From Anodontia alba (Eukaryota > Mollusca > Bivalvia > Lucinida > Lucinidae), in NCBI GenBank assembly GCA_964016985.1, contig OZ024830.1, positions 13,894,295 to 13,958,294 on the forward strand: a stretch of DNA of 64,000 nt, given 5' to 3'. Each line of letters begins with the position of its first letter. Position 1 is the first letter of the stretch. Below the pieces are notes generated by a model, which worked only from the letters and a program-made list of their open reading frames with translations, ran no database searches and was not told the origin of the DNA. This document shows positions 1 through 64,000 of the stretch, one piece after another. Both the position numbers and the translations under genes were made by a program.

Positions 1-1839
1 ATCTCCAACAATTATCAAATAATCTGAATGTTTAAAGGCATAAATACTACTCGAAAGTTTATTTACCGAATGTATAATCGGAGAAAACTTTCAGTATGTT
101 CAAAAACGTATCACAAAAGTAAGATCTGACCAGGAACGTAGGTGCAGCACTTACTAAGTTGTGAAGTTAATATAAACATATTTTATATTATAAATTGAAG
201 CAGTGCATTTCAAAATCATCGACATCTTGAAATGACTTATTGTGTGGAAAAATAAATAAATATCCAGTTTCGGAAAGATATTTATCTATATATATAGACC
301 ATTTTTGATGCAGACTGGAAATCAAGATATTAATCTTTGCATTATTCGCAAACTGAACTTGAACTCTTAGCGAGAATTACTATGATCCCTTTAACGAATG
401 TAAACATAAAGGAGGGGTAAAGAGATAATTAAGAGTGTCTTAATTCTTTACCGGCTCGTATACTAATAATTAAGGATGTTTTCCCTTTTGTTTAAGCCTA
501 GACTATAGATTGATTAATATAATTATAATAATATCTGCTATTATGAGGTAAACTCTCGTTAATTAACCTCTAAGCATATATCAAAATATATATCAACATA
601 ATCTAGAGCTTCGGTAAGTTTAGAGGAAGGAAATGATTGACTTTGGCAGTTTCTGAATAGTTACAAAGTCAATAAAACAAAATATCAAAAGGAAAGTATT
701 GTATATAAAATCTAATTTAGGCAATAATAATCTGTCACGTACTGAATAATTAATGCCTTTACTAAATATGTATCCATTGTCAATACCAAAGTTTGATTGA
801 CATGGACTCTAGTTATAAATAAAATATTAGAGGTATAGAGCTAGTCGAAGCAAAACTATTCCTCAATAAGATAAAGTAGACCTATAATATACGAGGATTA
901 ATTGGGTCTAGAATTATAATCATAATAAAATTATTATTCTAATATGAAGAATCTTCAGCGTAATAGATTCTTACTGAGGCAAAAATATCTGGTATATTGC
1001 TATCGTAGTCTTAAATGATCCAGAAGAAAAAATAAAACAGGCAAAGTAAAGAACGTATCGAATTATATCTATGCCTAAATATAAGATTTTTTTCTTATTT
1101 ATTATTTTATAGCAGAGTTTAGACAGAGCACGACTGACCTAGACTCTAATATAATCAATCAAAAGATAGTATAAAATAGAATAATAGCTTATCGGATCAA
1201 CTATTTTCCATGAAGAAAAGGCAAAAGGAAAATATGTACCTCAACTAGAATTTTAAATCGTAGTAATCTAGAGAGGTAGCGAATAAATAAATAAACTGTT
1301 AATTTATTTATCTGGTTGGTGTAAATTTCCGATACCTTAAGAATGAAAAATCAATAGAAAGTAGAAAAGATCGATTGCTACTTTCTTGTCAATTTACTCC
1401 TTAGATTACATGCTGATTACATATCGGAGCATGTAGAAGAAAAACAGGGGAGGAAAGAAGAAAATTTTTTATATTTCGTGTATATTTTTCTTCTTATAAA
1501 TAACGATAGTTTTATAGTTCACCTTTGCCCTAGAGCCGAATAAGGTGAATATGTAAGAAGTTAATCTCTTTGTAGCGAACAAACGAGATATAATTATAGC
1601 TGGAAGTATCTTCTACACTTAGTGAATGAATTGCGAATTTGATCGTAACCGATAATTCTTAATTCATTTTCAATAATAAATATATATATAGAATTTAAGT
1701 CAAGTTCAAAAGTAACTGGACAGAATTCAACAATATAAATGGCTACTAGGTATTAGAACCCATCGCTGTAATTCAATAACCTATAATCCAAGACTATACA
1801 TGTCTATAGTGGTTATATATGAATATATGTTGAGCCTGG
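1..1839. other. AT-rich gene-free sequence
   Basis: Strongly AT-rich, dense in stop codons in all frames, with no open frame of 60 codons and no recognisable exon, RNA gene or transposon end. Composition differs visibly from the rest of the window. It leads without a clear border into the hairpin array at 1840. Confidence 0.6.
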
Positions 1840-2700
1840 AACACACTAGTAATCCGACACAAAGTCTACGAAACTACTGCCCGGTGGAATTTCGTTAGAA
1901 TGACCTGGCACTACTCTACGAAGTGCCTCCCGATGAAATTTTCGTTAGAGCTGGAATTTAAACGCTGTCTAGCGAATTAAAGAGATAAAACATCATTTGA
2001 ATGACCTGGCACTAGTCTACGAACTGCTGCCCGGTAAGAATTTTGTTATAGTCGGAAGTTTAACTCTTTCTAGCGGATAAAAGAGATAAAACATAAGTTA
2101 ATTTAAAATATTAATGGAATTACACACCTATAATAAGTCAATGGAATATTAAAAATTCTAGTCTGATTTGGAAAAGACTGTACAGAATTTTTTTGTATAA
2201 AAAGTTATTATGTATTTCACTTAATAACCTATATCCATTGACTTAAACGTGAATGGAGCTCTATGAACGATAATAGATTGTTCGGGAATTAGTAATCATT
2301 ATTTTGACACTAGTTACCCGACACAATGACCGGACACTAATATTCGTAACTGTTGCCCGGTAAAGTTACAAGTAATTTGACAAATTGATCGGATAGTAGT
2401 ATTCGTAACTCTAGTCCGATGAAAAAGGGAGATTATATATGAAAACTGAGCGGGCACAAGTATTCGAAACTTTTTCCCGAAGATAATTAATTATTAGGCA
2501 AAAATTGACCAGACACTTTCTGTAAAAGTTTGCCTGGTGAAAAATCAGAAATAATATAATAATATGACCGGGTATAAGTATCAGAAATATTACTGATACT
2601 TTGCCCAGTGAAAAAATTTTTTTAATAATTAGACATAATGACCGGAAGTTAGTATACGAGACTATTTTGTCCGGTGAAATATGTCAGAAACTAAGTCTTT
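1840..2700. repeat. Array of degenerate GC-stem hairpins in AT-rich DNA
   Basis: At least eight units of about 60-95 bp share the layout TGACCGG-ACA ... TAT-TCGTAAC ... TGCCCGGTGA. In each, the two GC-rich arms are inverted repeats. Several units change both arms together: ACCGGA/TCCGGT near 2640-2675, ATCGGA/TCCGAT near 2388-2420, ACCAGACA/TGCCTGGT near 2507-2540. Two longer, related units lie at 1893-1990 and 2000-2090, each ending in an AAAGAGATAAAACAT stretch. No coding potential. Confidence 0.65.
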
Positions 2701-2705
2701 CCAGA

Positions 2706-2968
2706 AAATAATTAAATTATTGACTGGAGACTAGTTGACTGGTGACTGGTGACTGGGTGACTGGTGACTGGTGACTGGTGACTGGTGACTGGGTGACTGG
2801 TGACTGGTGACTGGTGCCTGGTTGACTGGCACCTGGATGACTGGTGACTGGTGCCTGGTTGACTGGCACCTGATTGACTGGTGACTGGTGAAGCTGATTG
2901 ACTGGAGCCTGGTTGACTGGTGACTGGTGACTGGTGACTGGATGACTGGTGACTGGTGACTGGTGGAC
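2706..2968. repeat. GACTGGT minisatellite
   Basis: About 35 tandem copies of TGACTGG(T) with variants such as GACTGGCACCTGG. The unit resembles one arm of the upstream hairpins (ACCGGT to ACTGGT). A shorter, GC-richer version (GACCGGTGGCCGGT) precedes the second element A at 34050-34215. Confidence 0.9.
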
Positions 2969-3652
2969 TTAGACTTTATAGGATACTAAGTACCCAAAGA
3001 TGCCACCTTGATGGGTCTTACCCCGGCAGTATAGCCATATGGGGTGGGGCTCCCATCAGTAAAGAATTGTCTTATAACCCATCAAGGGTTGACAAGTTCT
3101 TTACAATCAGCTTCTCCACCATGAGAATCTTTAGCCAACTGAAGATCTCTGCAAACAAAAGTCCAGGAAAAAAACATATCGTAATTGCTGAATAACCTGG
3201 AACGAAAAGAACAAAAATATTCTTCATATATAAACACGACTATCGAACCGATCGCGCACGAGCGTTGTGCCGAAAAGCGAGAGTCGCCAAAACGCATGTG
3301 GAAAAAGACCAGTCAAAAATACATGAAATCGAAAATTGAAAATTTTAAATAATAACACAGAAAGTGAAAGGAGTGATAAATAAAACAAAAGAAACACAAG
3401 GATACATAAATTTATCCGTGAGGAAAGAAATAATCCAAATTTCTATCACAGGTAAATAATCCTTGTTGAATTTCTTTGTCCACAGAAAAGAAACTGACAC
3501 GTGGTCAATTGAGCGGGAAGAGTTACGTCACACAGGTAACTGCCTAAGGGACCTTCTGGTTTAAGACTTTAATTAACGACTGAAAGGTCGTTTTTTCTGT
3601 GGAAGGTGTGAAAACAGAATAGAATAGCACATTATCTATAGGTTAATGTATT
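2969..3652. mobile_element. Element A, copy 1 (unclassified dispersed repeat)
   Basis: Homologous to 34216-34907 over its whole length in patches: a start GGACTTA-ACT, a block around GCCACCTTGATGGGTCTT, a block CACAGAAAAGAAACTGACAC, and an end block with hairpin ACGAC-TGAAAG-GTCGT followed by six T, then TCTGTGGAAGGT and TATCTATAGGTTA. Both copies follow a GACTGGT-type minisatellite. No open frame of note. Class unknown; the 3' hairpin plus T-run recalls an RNA polymerase III stop or a Helitron-like end, but neither is shown. Confidence 0.6.
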
Positions 3653-4562
3653 ATGAAGTTAAAACTCAATTTTCAATATTTTCCCCACACAAATGCATGG
3701 GGACACAAATTTGACCTTACCGTAAATAGGTCAAATGTCAACTTAGGGTCATCATTTGAACAAACTTGGATGGCCTTGAGTTCCTGATGCTACATAACAA
3801 GATTCAGCCTTAAAGCTTCCTTGGTTCTGGAGAAGAAGATTTTTTAAGGGTTTTTTTTACCATATATGGGCATGGCGGCCATCTTGTTTAATAATGCAGA
3901 ACAATTTGAACAAATTGATGATACACCTTCAACAGAGGGTCTTATCTGAAATCTGGTGAAATTGGTCAATCTGTTTCAGAAAAGAAGATGTTTAAAGATT
4001 ACAAGAGTTTATACATGTACATGGCCCAGGGACAAGGGCAGATAACCCTGGTGGGACAAAATTTTGATTGTAACTGAAAGGGATTGCTACTTTGATCAAA
4101 CATTGTAAGTTTCAGCCATTAGTCTTTAATACATTATGAGAAACTTAATTTTCAATATTTTCCCCATACAAATGCATAGGGATGCAAATTTGACCTTGCC
4201 GGAAAAAGGTCAAATGTCGACCTAGGGTCATGATTTGAACAAAATTCGTAGACCTTGAGTCCCCAATGCTATATACCATGATTCAACCTTGAAGTGTTCT
4301 TGGTTCTGGAGAAGAAGATTTTAAGTGTTTTTATTATATATGGGCATGGCGGCCATCTTGATAAACAGACCATGACCATACATATAAATTTTCATTCCCC
4401 CATTCACAGAAGGCTCCTGGTGAAATTTGAAGAAAACTGGCCCAGGGGTTTCACAGGAGAAGTTGTTCAAAGCTGTGGACAGACGACATGATGGAAGGAT
4501 GACGGATGGGGAGTGATCACAATAACTCATCCTGAGCCTTTGGCTCTGGTGAGCTAAAACCA
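3653..4562. mobile_element. Pearl-like (Helentron-type) repeat remnant
   Basis: Two core units of about 450 bp carry CATACAAATGCATAGGGA, AAATTTGACCTTGCCG, GGAGAAGAAGATTTT and GGGCATGGCGGCCATCTTG. They end in TGATCACAATAACTCATCC and a hairpin GAGCCTTTGGCTCTGGTGAGC. The same core makes up the array at 23571-25899. The ACGG microsatellite is reduced here to a few degenerate GACGGATG motifs. Confidence 0.75.
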
Positions 4563-5023
4563 TAAGGGAAACAACCTATGCCATCAATATGACGATTTTC
4601 ACACAACTGCAACTTTATCATTTATTCAGTTTAGACTCAAATCATATAAAGTGTAAAATGCAGCAAAAGATCACTCAGTGCACCAGACAAGTCCATTAAA
4701 CTAATGTCTTTCATTGAAAGTGCTCAGTCCCAGCACATTCTAGTTGTAGTGCAAATAATGACCAAATACTGTTTATACCAAAAGAGATGGTCAATGTGTA
4801 CAGATATCCAGTATATTTCGAAATCCTGCTTCTCCTGAAGAACGCCTGTATATATGCCAGTAAATCTGTATACTAAGTGAATTTTCTGAATTACTTAATC
4901 AACCAAGTTAATTAACAGAAAGCCGGACAAAAAATTAAAACCCAAAAAGTTAGCCCGAATTTGACGTTTTGGGGTTGTATTCGACACAAAAAATGCAAAA
5001 CCACATTTTATATTTTTTTCTAG
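4563..5023. other. Intronic or flanking sequence, nothing recognised
   Basis: No exon, RNA gene or repeat of the families seen elsewhere in the window. Ordinary AT-rich composition. Confidence 0.5.
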
Positions 5024-5027
5024 TTAA

Positions 5028-5408
5028 CCCTTATCTTGCCTTTCGCGACAATAGTCGCGCTGGGGGGGTCTGCCAGCTCAAAAGCCCGACATACTTACAA
5101 TATACCACATGCAACCATTCAGAGCAAGTGTTCTCATACAGGAGTGAACCTACTTTCATACAAACACGCCACTTTTCATTAGATAGTCAGGTGCTGGATT
5201 TTACCCACACTAAAAAAGACCGAGAATACCAAATTTCAAGCTGCCATTAATTTCAGCACTCACTTCAACAGATTGATCAGGCTTTTCTGGAAAAAAAGCC
5301 CATAACACCTGAATCATTTCCAGTGAGGAATAAGTAGGAATAACAGTAGAACCTATGTATGTCACTCGTTTCATTCACAATAGTACACAGTAGGCGCTGG
5401 GCTCTTGT

Positions 5409-5448
<40 letters not shown>

Positions 5449-5659
5449 TGTCTTAAACGGTTCCCGGTTTACACATGACTGTCACGTGACTTTCTAGTCA
5501 CGTGACCATTCTTTCTCCGGTAAAATGGCCACCTAGGATCGGCAAATTATACGTGAAAATTTCATGAAAATCGAGGTAAAATTCAGGGGGTAATGACTTC
5601 TCAAGTAGAGGTACCCCCTCTTACAGGCCTGATTCATTTTAATTCCGGCAAGAGAAGGG
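5028..5659. mobile_element. TTAA-flanked MITE (CCCTTATCTTGCC ends)
   Basis: Terminal inverted repeats CCCTTATCTTGCC (left) and CCCTTCTCTTGCC (right, reversed) lie directly inside TTAA duplications at 5024-5027 and 5660-5663, the piggyBac-type target. The 632-bp interior contains a 35-base T run (5410-5445) and, at 5478-5508, a palindrome with two E-box cores (GTCACGTGACT and its inverse). No transposase frame. Confidence 0.75.
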
Positions 5660-5832
5660 TTAAGCATGATTGCAAACAAATTAGTTTATATCAGAGCTAT
5701 GCAATTTTATCATTATGATGGCAATAATGAGTAAACCATGTGGTACATATCAAGCACTCATTATATGGCTTGTAAGCATATGCAGACAGTAAAGGCCCCT
5801 AATCAGCCTGTGGAACTGTGCAATCTGACCAG

Positions 5833-6050
5833 ACCCCCAGGTTATAAAAGTTTTTTTGTGCTCAACTCAGTCAGCTGAGCATAAAATTTTCTCTGCTAAT
5901 TAATATGAAAATGCCAACAATAGTTGGTATTTTTATATTTATCAGCAGAAAGAATTTTCAATTGTCAGTAATTTGAGATTTATTGGCCGGACAAATTTCA
6001 TGCTCAGCTGAATTGAGCTTGAAAAGTTATATAATCTCAAGACCAGGCCA
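5833..6050. mobile_element. Foldback MITE (AGGTTATAAAA ends)
   Basis: Ends CCCAGGTTATAAAAG and its degenerate inverse; subterminal palindrome TCAACTCAGTCAGCTGAGC. Related copies at 17979-18238 and 19611-19756. It lies about 225 bp downstream of the donor of exon 6276-6433 on the gene strand. Confidence 0.7.
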
Positions 6051-6275
6051 CTTAGAATTATTGGATATTGCAGACGGTATCCACAGAGACTACAGGTCCT
6101 GAGGAAAGAACAATAATGATCTGAATTTATACTTTCACTCCTGCTCAAAGACACATTTTAGATTCACAGGGCTCATACATGAGCAGCTCCATACTGAAAA
6201 TGACCTAATAACATATGCAAAATAATGAAGACCCAGATTAGGCTGGGCATCCACACAGTCTGATCAAAGTATTAC

Positions 6276-60722
<54,447 letters not shown>

Positions 60723-61800
60723 CTGTACAAAAAAAAAACACACACACACACAATTATGAACCCTTCCAACCAGAAAATGAGCTTGTGACATTAACACTTT
60801 GCATGCTGGGTAAACTTTTCAGCAGACATCATTTTGAAATTTTGTTCTTATTTTTCCTAGAAAATAGGATTTGACACTGCATGCACTACGGAGATCTACT
60901 GAATTTCCCTATAGCATGGTAAGTGTTAAGGAATCAGGGCAGGACATCTTTCTTTATTACCCTTAAGGGGTATTAATACATTTTCAGGGTAGGTAACTCT
61001 TGTCACAATTATTTTGCCTCCCTTCTAAAATGGTATATACTCTAAAAGGAATGGGAGCAAAGAACCTCTGACAGTAGCAATGTAAATTTGCCTACAAAAT
61101 AATGAAAATAAAGTTTCAATAAACTGCATAATTTTTATTGCAGTGGGCCTCTACTGATCCATTATTACTGTCATGAAAACAACCTTTCCAAACGAAATAT
61201 AATTGGACACTAAATTTGGTTAAAACTGTCTATTTTGCTACTGACATAAAATAATGGAAAAGTTTTATAAAGGACTGTTCCCCCCTTGCCTTAGTGAATC
61301 CTTTTGCAGGCATATGTTTATGCATATTTTACATAATATATGTAAGTGGCTACCTGAGGCAAAGTGGGTGGGGTGGGAGGAAGGGGGAAATAAAGATAAA
61401 GGGAGAATTAGAGACCAAAAAACCTTATTTACTCTAAGTGTAGCTATATTAAGCCTTTCTTATTTACTCTAAGTGTAGCAGTCTTAAGCATGATATGAAT
61501 TACAACTGTTTTAAATTGAACTATCAAACTATTCATGTAAGTACACACTATAGTTATTCAGTCCATATATTTGGCCATCTGCATGACTTCTGATGCAGAA
61601 ATGCAGCCTCCACTCAGTACTTTACAGACATGAAGCCTGATTCAGTATTATGCATTTGGAAGGCAACTGTACAACACAAGATATCTGTGCATATAATGTA
61701 TATATTTATACTTCTCACATAGCGGCCTAAATTCCCAACATTCAGCATGAAATATCTCACGATGTAGATGGTCTACATGCATGTAAATGTGATAAATCAG
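60723..61800. other. Upstream intron, no exon found
   Basis: Starts with a T-rich tract and a short (GT)n run on the gene strand, serving as the polypyrimidine region of the Walker A exon acceptor. An imperfect GTTTAC/TTATTTACTCTAAGTGTAGC direct repeat lies at 61425-61480. Nothing else recognised. Confidence 0.5.
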
Positions 61801-61896
61801 TTATACCATGGTTCTGCGCATGTACGTGCAATGATGCAATCACTCGTGCTCATGCATTATTGCATCGTACATGCGCACGCACCATGGTATAACTAA
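61801..61896. repeat. Palindrome GTTATACCATGG-TGCGCATGTAC
   Basis: Arms GTTATACCATGGTTCTGCGC and the inverse GCGCACGCACCATGGTATAAC, with ATGCAATCACTCGTGCTCAT at the loop. Directly adjoins the next element. Confidence 0.8.
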
Positions 61897-61899
61897 GGG

Positions 61900-62787
61900 T
61901 GCACGACATTTCATCAAATGACATTTCGTCGGTATGATGTTGTGTTGAATGCAACATTTGGTTGCTGTAATGTTTCGTCGAGTGTAATGTTTGGTCGAAA
62001 AAAAATGTCAGGTACGACATTTAGTCGAAAATGTCAAAAAAGTTTGTGTTTTTTTTATTGAAAGGCGCTTAAGAAGTTAATCTAACATTACGCATCATTG
62101 TTCTTGCAAACTTACCTGGGCAAACTCGATTATTTTATGAATATGCGGTTAATGATCCTGAACTGTCAAGGCGCAGTAAAGATTATAACTGTACTTAAAA
62201 TTCAGAATCTTTTATCAAGTGAAATATAACAGGGTAAGTAGAATTCATTTTTGTTAGAAATGACTGAATTAATTCAGCATTCCTAACGGTTCATTGATGT
62301 GCACTGAGGAAGACTACAATAATGACCTTCTTCTGGACTACCCACATGGGATTGCATGCAATGTAAACTATTGATAAACTTGATAGTTCACTACAGTACT
62401 ATTTTTTGTTAATGAAATAAAGTCATTATGTATCCAAGAAACACATATTTTCTTTAAATTCCATGTAAAAGAGACAAGGCCGACTCCTGACCTTCATTCC
62501 GGCTTTTATACTCTGTAACATACTTGCTAATGGAACACACTCAGATAACGCTCTTCAATAGGAGATACAAAATATGTAAATAAAGTATCTAATTTTCGGA
62601 AATATCATAGTTTTGGCCTTTTCGACTAAATTTCGACCAATTCGACGTAATTTGACCAAATTTGGATGAAATGTTGTATTCGACCAAATGTTGTAGGCTA
62701 CTTAAACATCATATTGATGAAATGTCGCATTTGACAAGATGTTGTATTGACAAAATGTAATTCGACGAAATGTCATGCAAGCATAAC
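61900..62787. mobile_element. DNA transposon remnant with repeated ACATTTCGTCG motifs
   Basis: Left end TGCACGACATTTCATCAAAT then GACATTTCGTCGG; right end, inverted, TGCATGACATTTCGTCGAAT. Both termini carry four to six copies of a degenerate ACATTT-GTCGAA motif in several spacings, inverted between the two ends. The 500-bp middle (62060-62600) has no transposase frame. Confidence 0.7.
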
Positions 62788-62790
62788 TAA

Positions 62791-63534
62791 GACATAGAGC
62801 CAATGAAGTGCGACCCACAGGTGAGGTGGCTACACTTTAGGGCTCCAGTTAAGCAGTCGGATGTATTTTTATTTCTTAGTCTACTAAGAAAATCACTTGT
62901 ATCTAAATTATTCATAGTGTCTTGTAGACCTGATGAGATTCCAAAACTTATTATATTTGTAAAAATGGCAACAATTTATTGAGATTTATTTCTGATAACA
63001 AACTTACCTTACCTGAAGCACCTGGTTACAAATGGGATCACTGAACAATAAATGCCAGCACTGCTATAAGGTCTATTAAATGTTTTGTGCAAATTTTAAT
63101 TTTTCTGTGGAAAACATAAAACAATGCCATCAATTTTGGTCAAATAAATGGTTATATGTACCTAAATATACTGAGTATTTTATTACAACATGCACAGACA
63201 TTCACTTGCATGAAAACAATTCCAAATCTGGATAAATTTTATTTATTTGTTTTTAAAAAATGTTACCACTCCCTCCTAAATAAATAAAATACAGCTTCTT
63301 TAAAACAAATATTTACAATATGGCTACTTCTGCTTCTTTATAGATCATGTATCTTCCTAAAAATACCAAATATAATGGTAGCGAGAAATCACGGAAGCTG
63401 GGATGGCCTGCTATAAAATAAGCAGATACTTATGTTACCGTCATAGGTCCTTCTTTCCTGTTAGAGTAGAGCCCTTTTCGGAAGAGCTTGGTATATAGGA
63501 AAGCAAACAGGAAGGCACAAAAATTGTCTCCCTT
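62791..63534. other. Upstream intron, no exon found
   Basis: One short stretch (63004-63050, minus strand) has an AG acceptor and GTAAGG donor but no ABCC similarity, and its phase does not fit the Walker A exon. Otherwise AT-rich and featureless. Confidence 0.5.
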
Positions 63535-63740
63535 TTAACCCAAGTCCTGCTGAACCCGGATATAACCTGCCTTTGCAAGCAGTGTAGATCCAGATCAGTT
63601 GGCTTCTTTAGAAGCCAACTGATCTGGATCTGTACTGTTTGCCATTAAGTATATGAATTTATATCAACAATCTGGATCTGATTGGCTGAAAATTAGAAGT
63701 GGACGTGGCATCCTAATTTATTCAGCATGACAAGGCTTAA
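63535..63740. mobile_element. TTAA MITE M1
   Basis: TTAA at 63535-63538 and 63737-63740; left end CCCAAGTCCTGCTGAA; palindrome CAGATCAGTTGGCTTCTTTA intact. Confidence 0.88.
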
Positions 63741-64000
63741 AAAATGGCAGAAAAACAACCAAGTATATCCAGACCCCTTCTCTTTACAATAATTATCCTA
63801 AAATTTTATCCAACTACCTGATGAGTTGTCTAAAATGTTATGAAGGAACAGCAGTATAGCAGATTTATTGTTTTCTGATACCAGTGTCCAAATATCATAC
63901 CTCCAGATAAGTGGGTGGGTGGGTGGAGAGGGGGGTGACTTGGTATAATTAGAAGTGCCTCACTGAAGTACTTCTAATGAGTATCCAAAATGTATTATGG
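63741..64000. other. Window edge with part of a GTGGGTAC-type palindrome
   Basis: Ends in AATTAGAAGTGCCTCACTGA and AGTACTTCTAATGAGTATCC, the centre of another dispersed palindrome, near the edge. Confidence 0.6.

Noticed and set aside
1..2955. AT-rich block as a mitochondrial insertion or contaminant
   Set aside because: No mitochondrial gene fragment, rRNA or tRNA was recognised, and the block runs without break into repeats found elsewhere in the window. Left as AT-rich DNA of unknown origin.
2706..2968. CRISPR-like array
   Set aside because: Direct repeats without spacers in a eukaryotic, intron-rich context; a simple minisatellite.
3577..3600. Bacterial intrinsic terminator (hairpin plus T run)
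   Set aside because: The setting is eukaryotic; reported instead as a conserved feature of element A.
1..6275. NBD2 exons of the ABCC gene
   Set aside because: No second Walker A, LSGGQ or Walker B coding sequence was found on the minus strand below 6276.
63004..63050. Possible exon upstream of the Walker A exon
   Set aside because: The AG and GT signals are present, but the phase does not match the two-base start at 60722 and the peptide has no ABCC similarity.

Overview
The window looks like nuclear DNA of a bivalve-type mollusc. It shows intron-rich, AT-rich eukaryotic sequence, a split ABC-transporter gene, tRNA-derived SINEs, and many short palindromic DNA transposons. It also holds tandem-core elements that end in an ACGG tetranucleotide run and a GCTCAGGTGAGC hairpin, the structure known in bivalves as 'pearl' elements (now grouped with Helentrons). 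Species cannot be fixed from the sequence alone.

One host gene is supported: a minus-strand ABCC-family transporter resembling the sulfonylurea receptor (ABCC8/ABCC9-like). Twelve exons with matching splice phases run from 60722 down to 6276. They encode, in order: NBD1 with Walker A, Q-loop, LSGGQ signature, Walker B, D-loop and H-loop (60.7 to 46.7 kb); a charged, acidic linker (20.2 to 17.1 kb); and the first part of TMD2 (15.9 to 6.3 kb). The 5' part (TMD0/TMD1) and 3' part (rest of TMD2, NBD2) are not seen. Linker and NBD1 are separated by a 26.5-kb intron packed with mobile elements.

Layout. 1-2700 is very AT-rich and gene-free, with an array of hairpins whose stems co-vary. It grades into a GACTGGT minisatellite and a dispersed repeat (element A, 2.7-3.65 kb). 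3.65-20.1 kb holds linker and TMD2 exons among SINEs, foldback MITEs and a 175-bp tandem array. 20.2-46.7 kb is the giant intron: pearl-like arrays; a 6.2-kb piggyBac element (33425-39606) with matched terminal repeats and a broken transposase, containing a second element A that itself carries a complete 1.3-kb mariner; and more pearl-like and TTAA-flanked elements. 46.7-60.7 kb holds the NBD1 exons. 60.7-64 kb is upstream intron or flank.

The most unusual structure is the 3.4-kb intron at 46874-50286. Apart from later insertions, nearly all of it consists of two minisatellites made from its own splice junctions. About 25 copies of a 52-bp unit carry the end of the upstream exon (the H-loop coding sequence) plus the GTAAGT donor. 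They are followed directly by about 16 copies of a 31-bp unit carrying the AG acceptor and the first 14 nt of the downstream exon.
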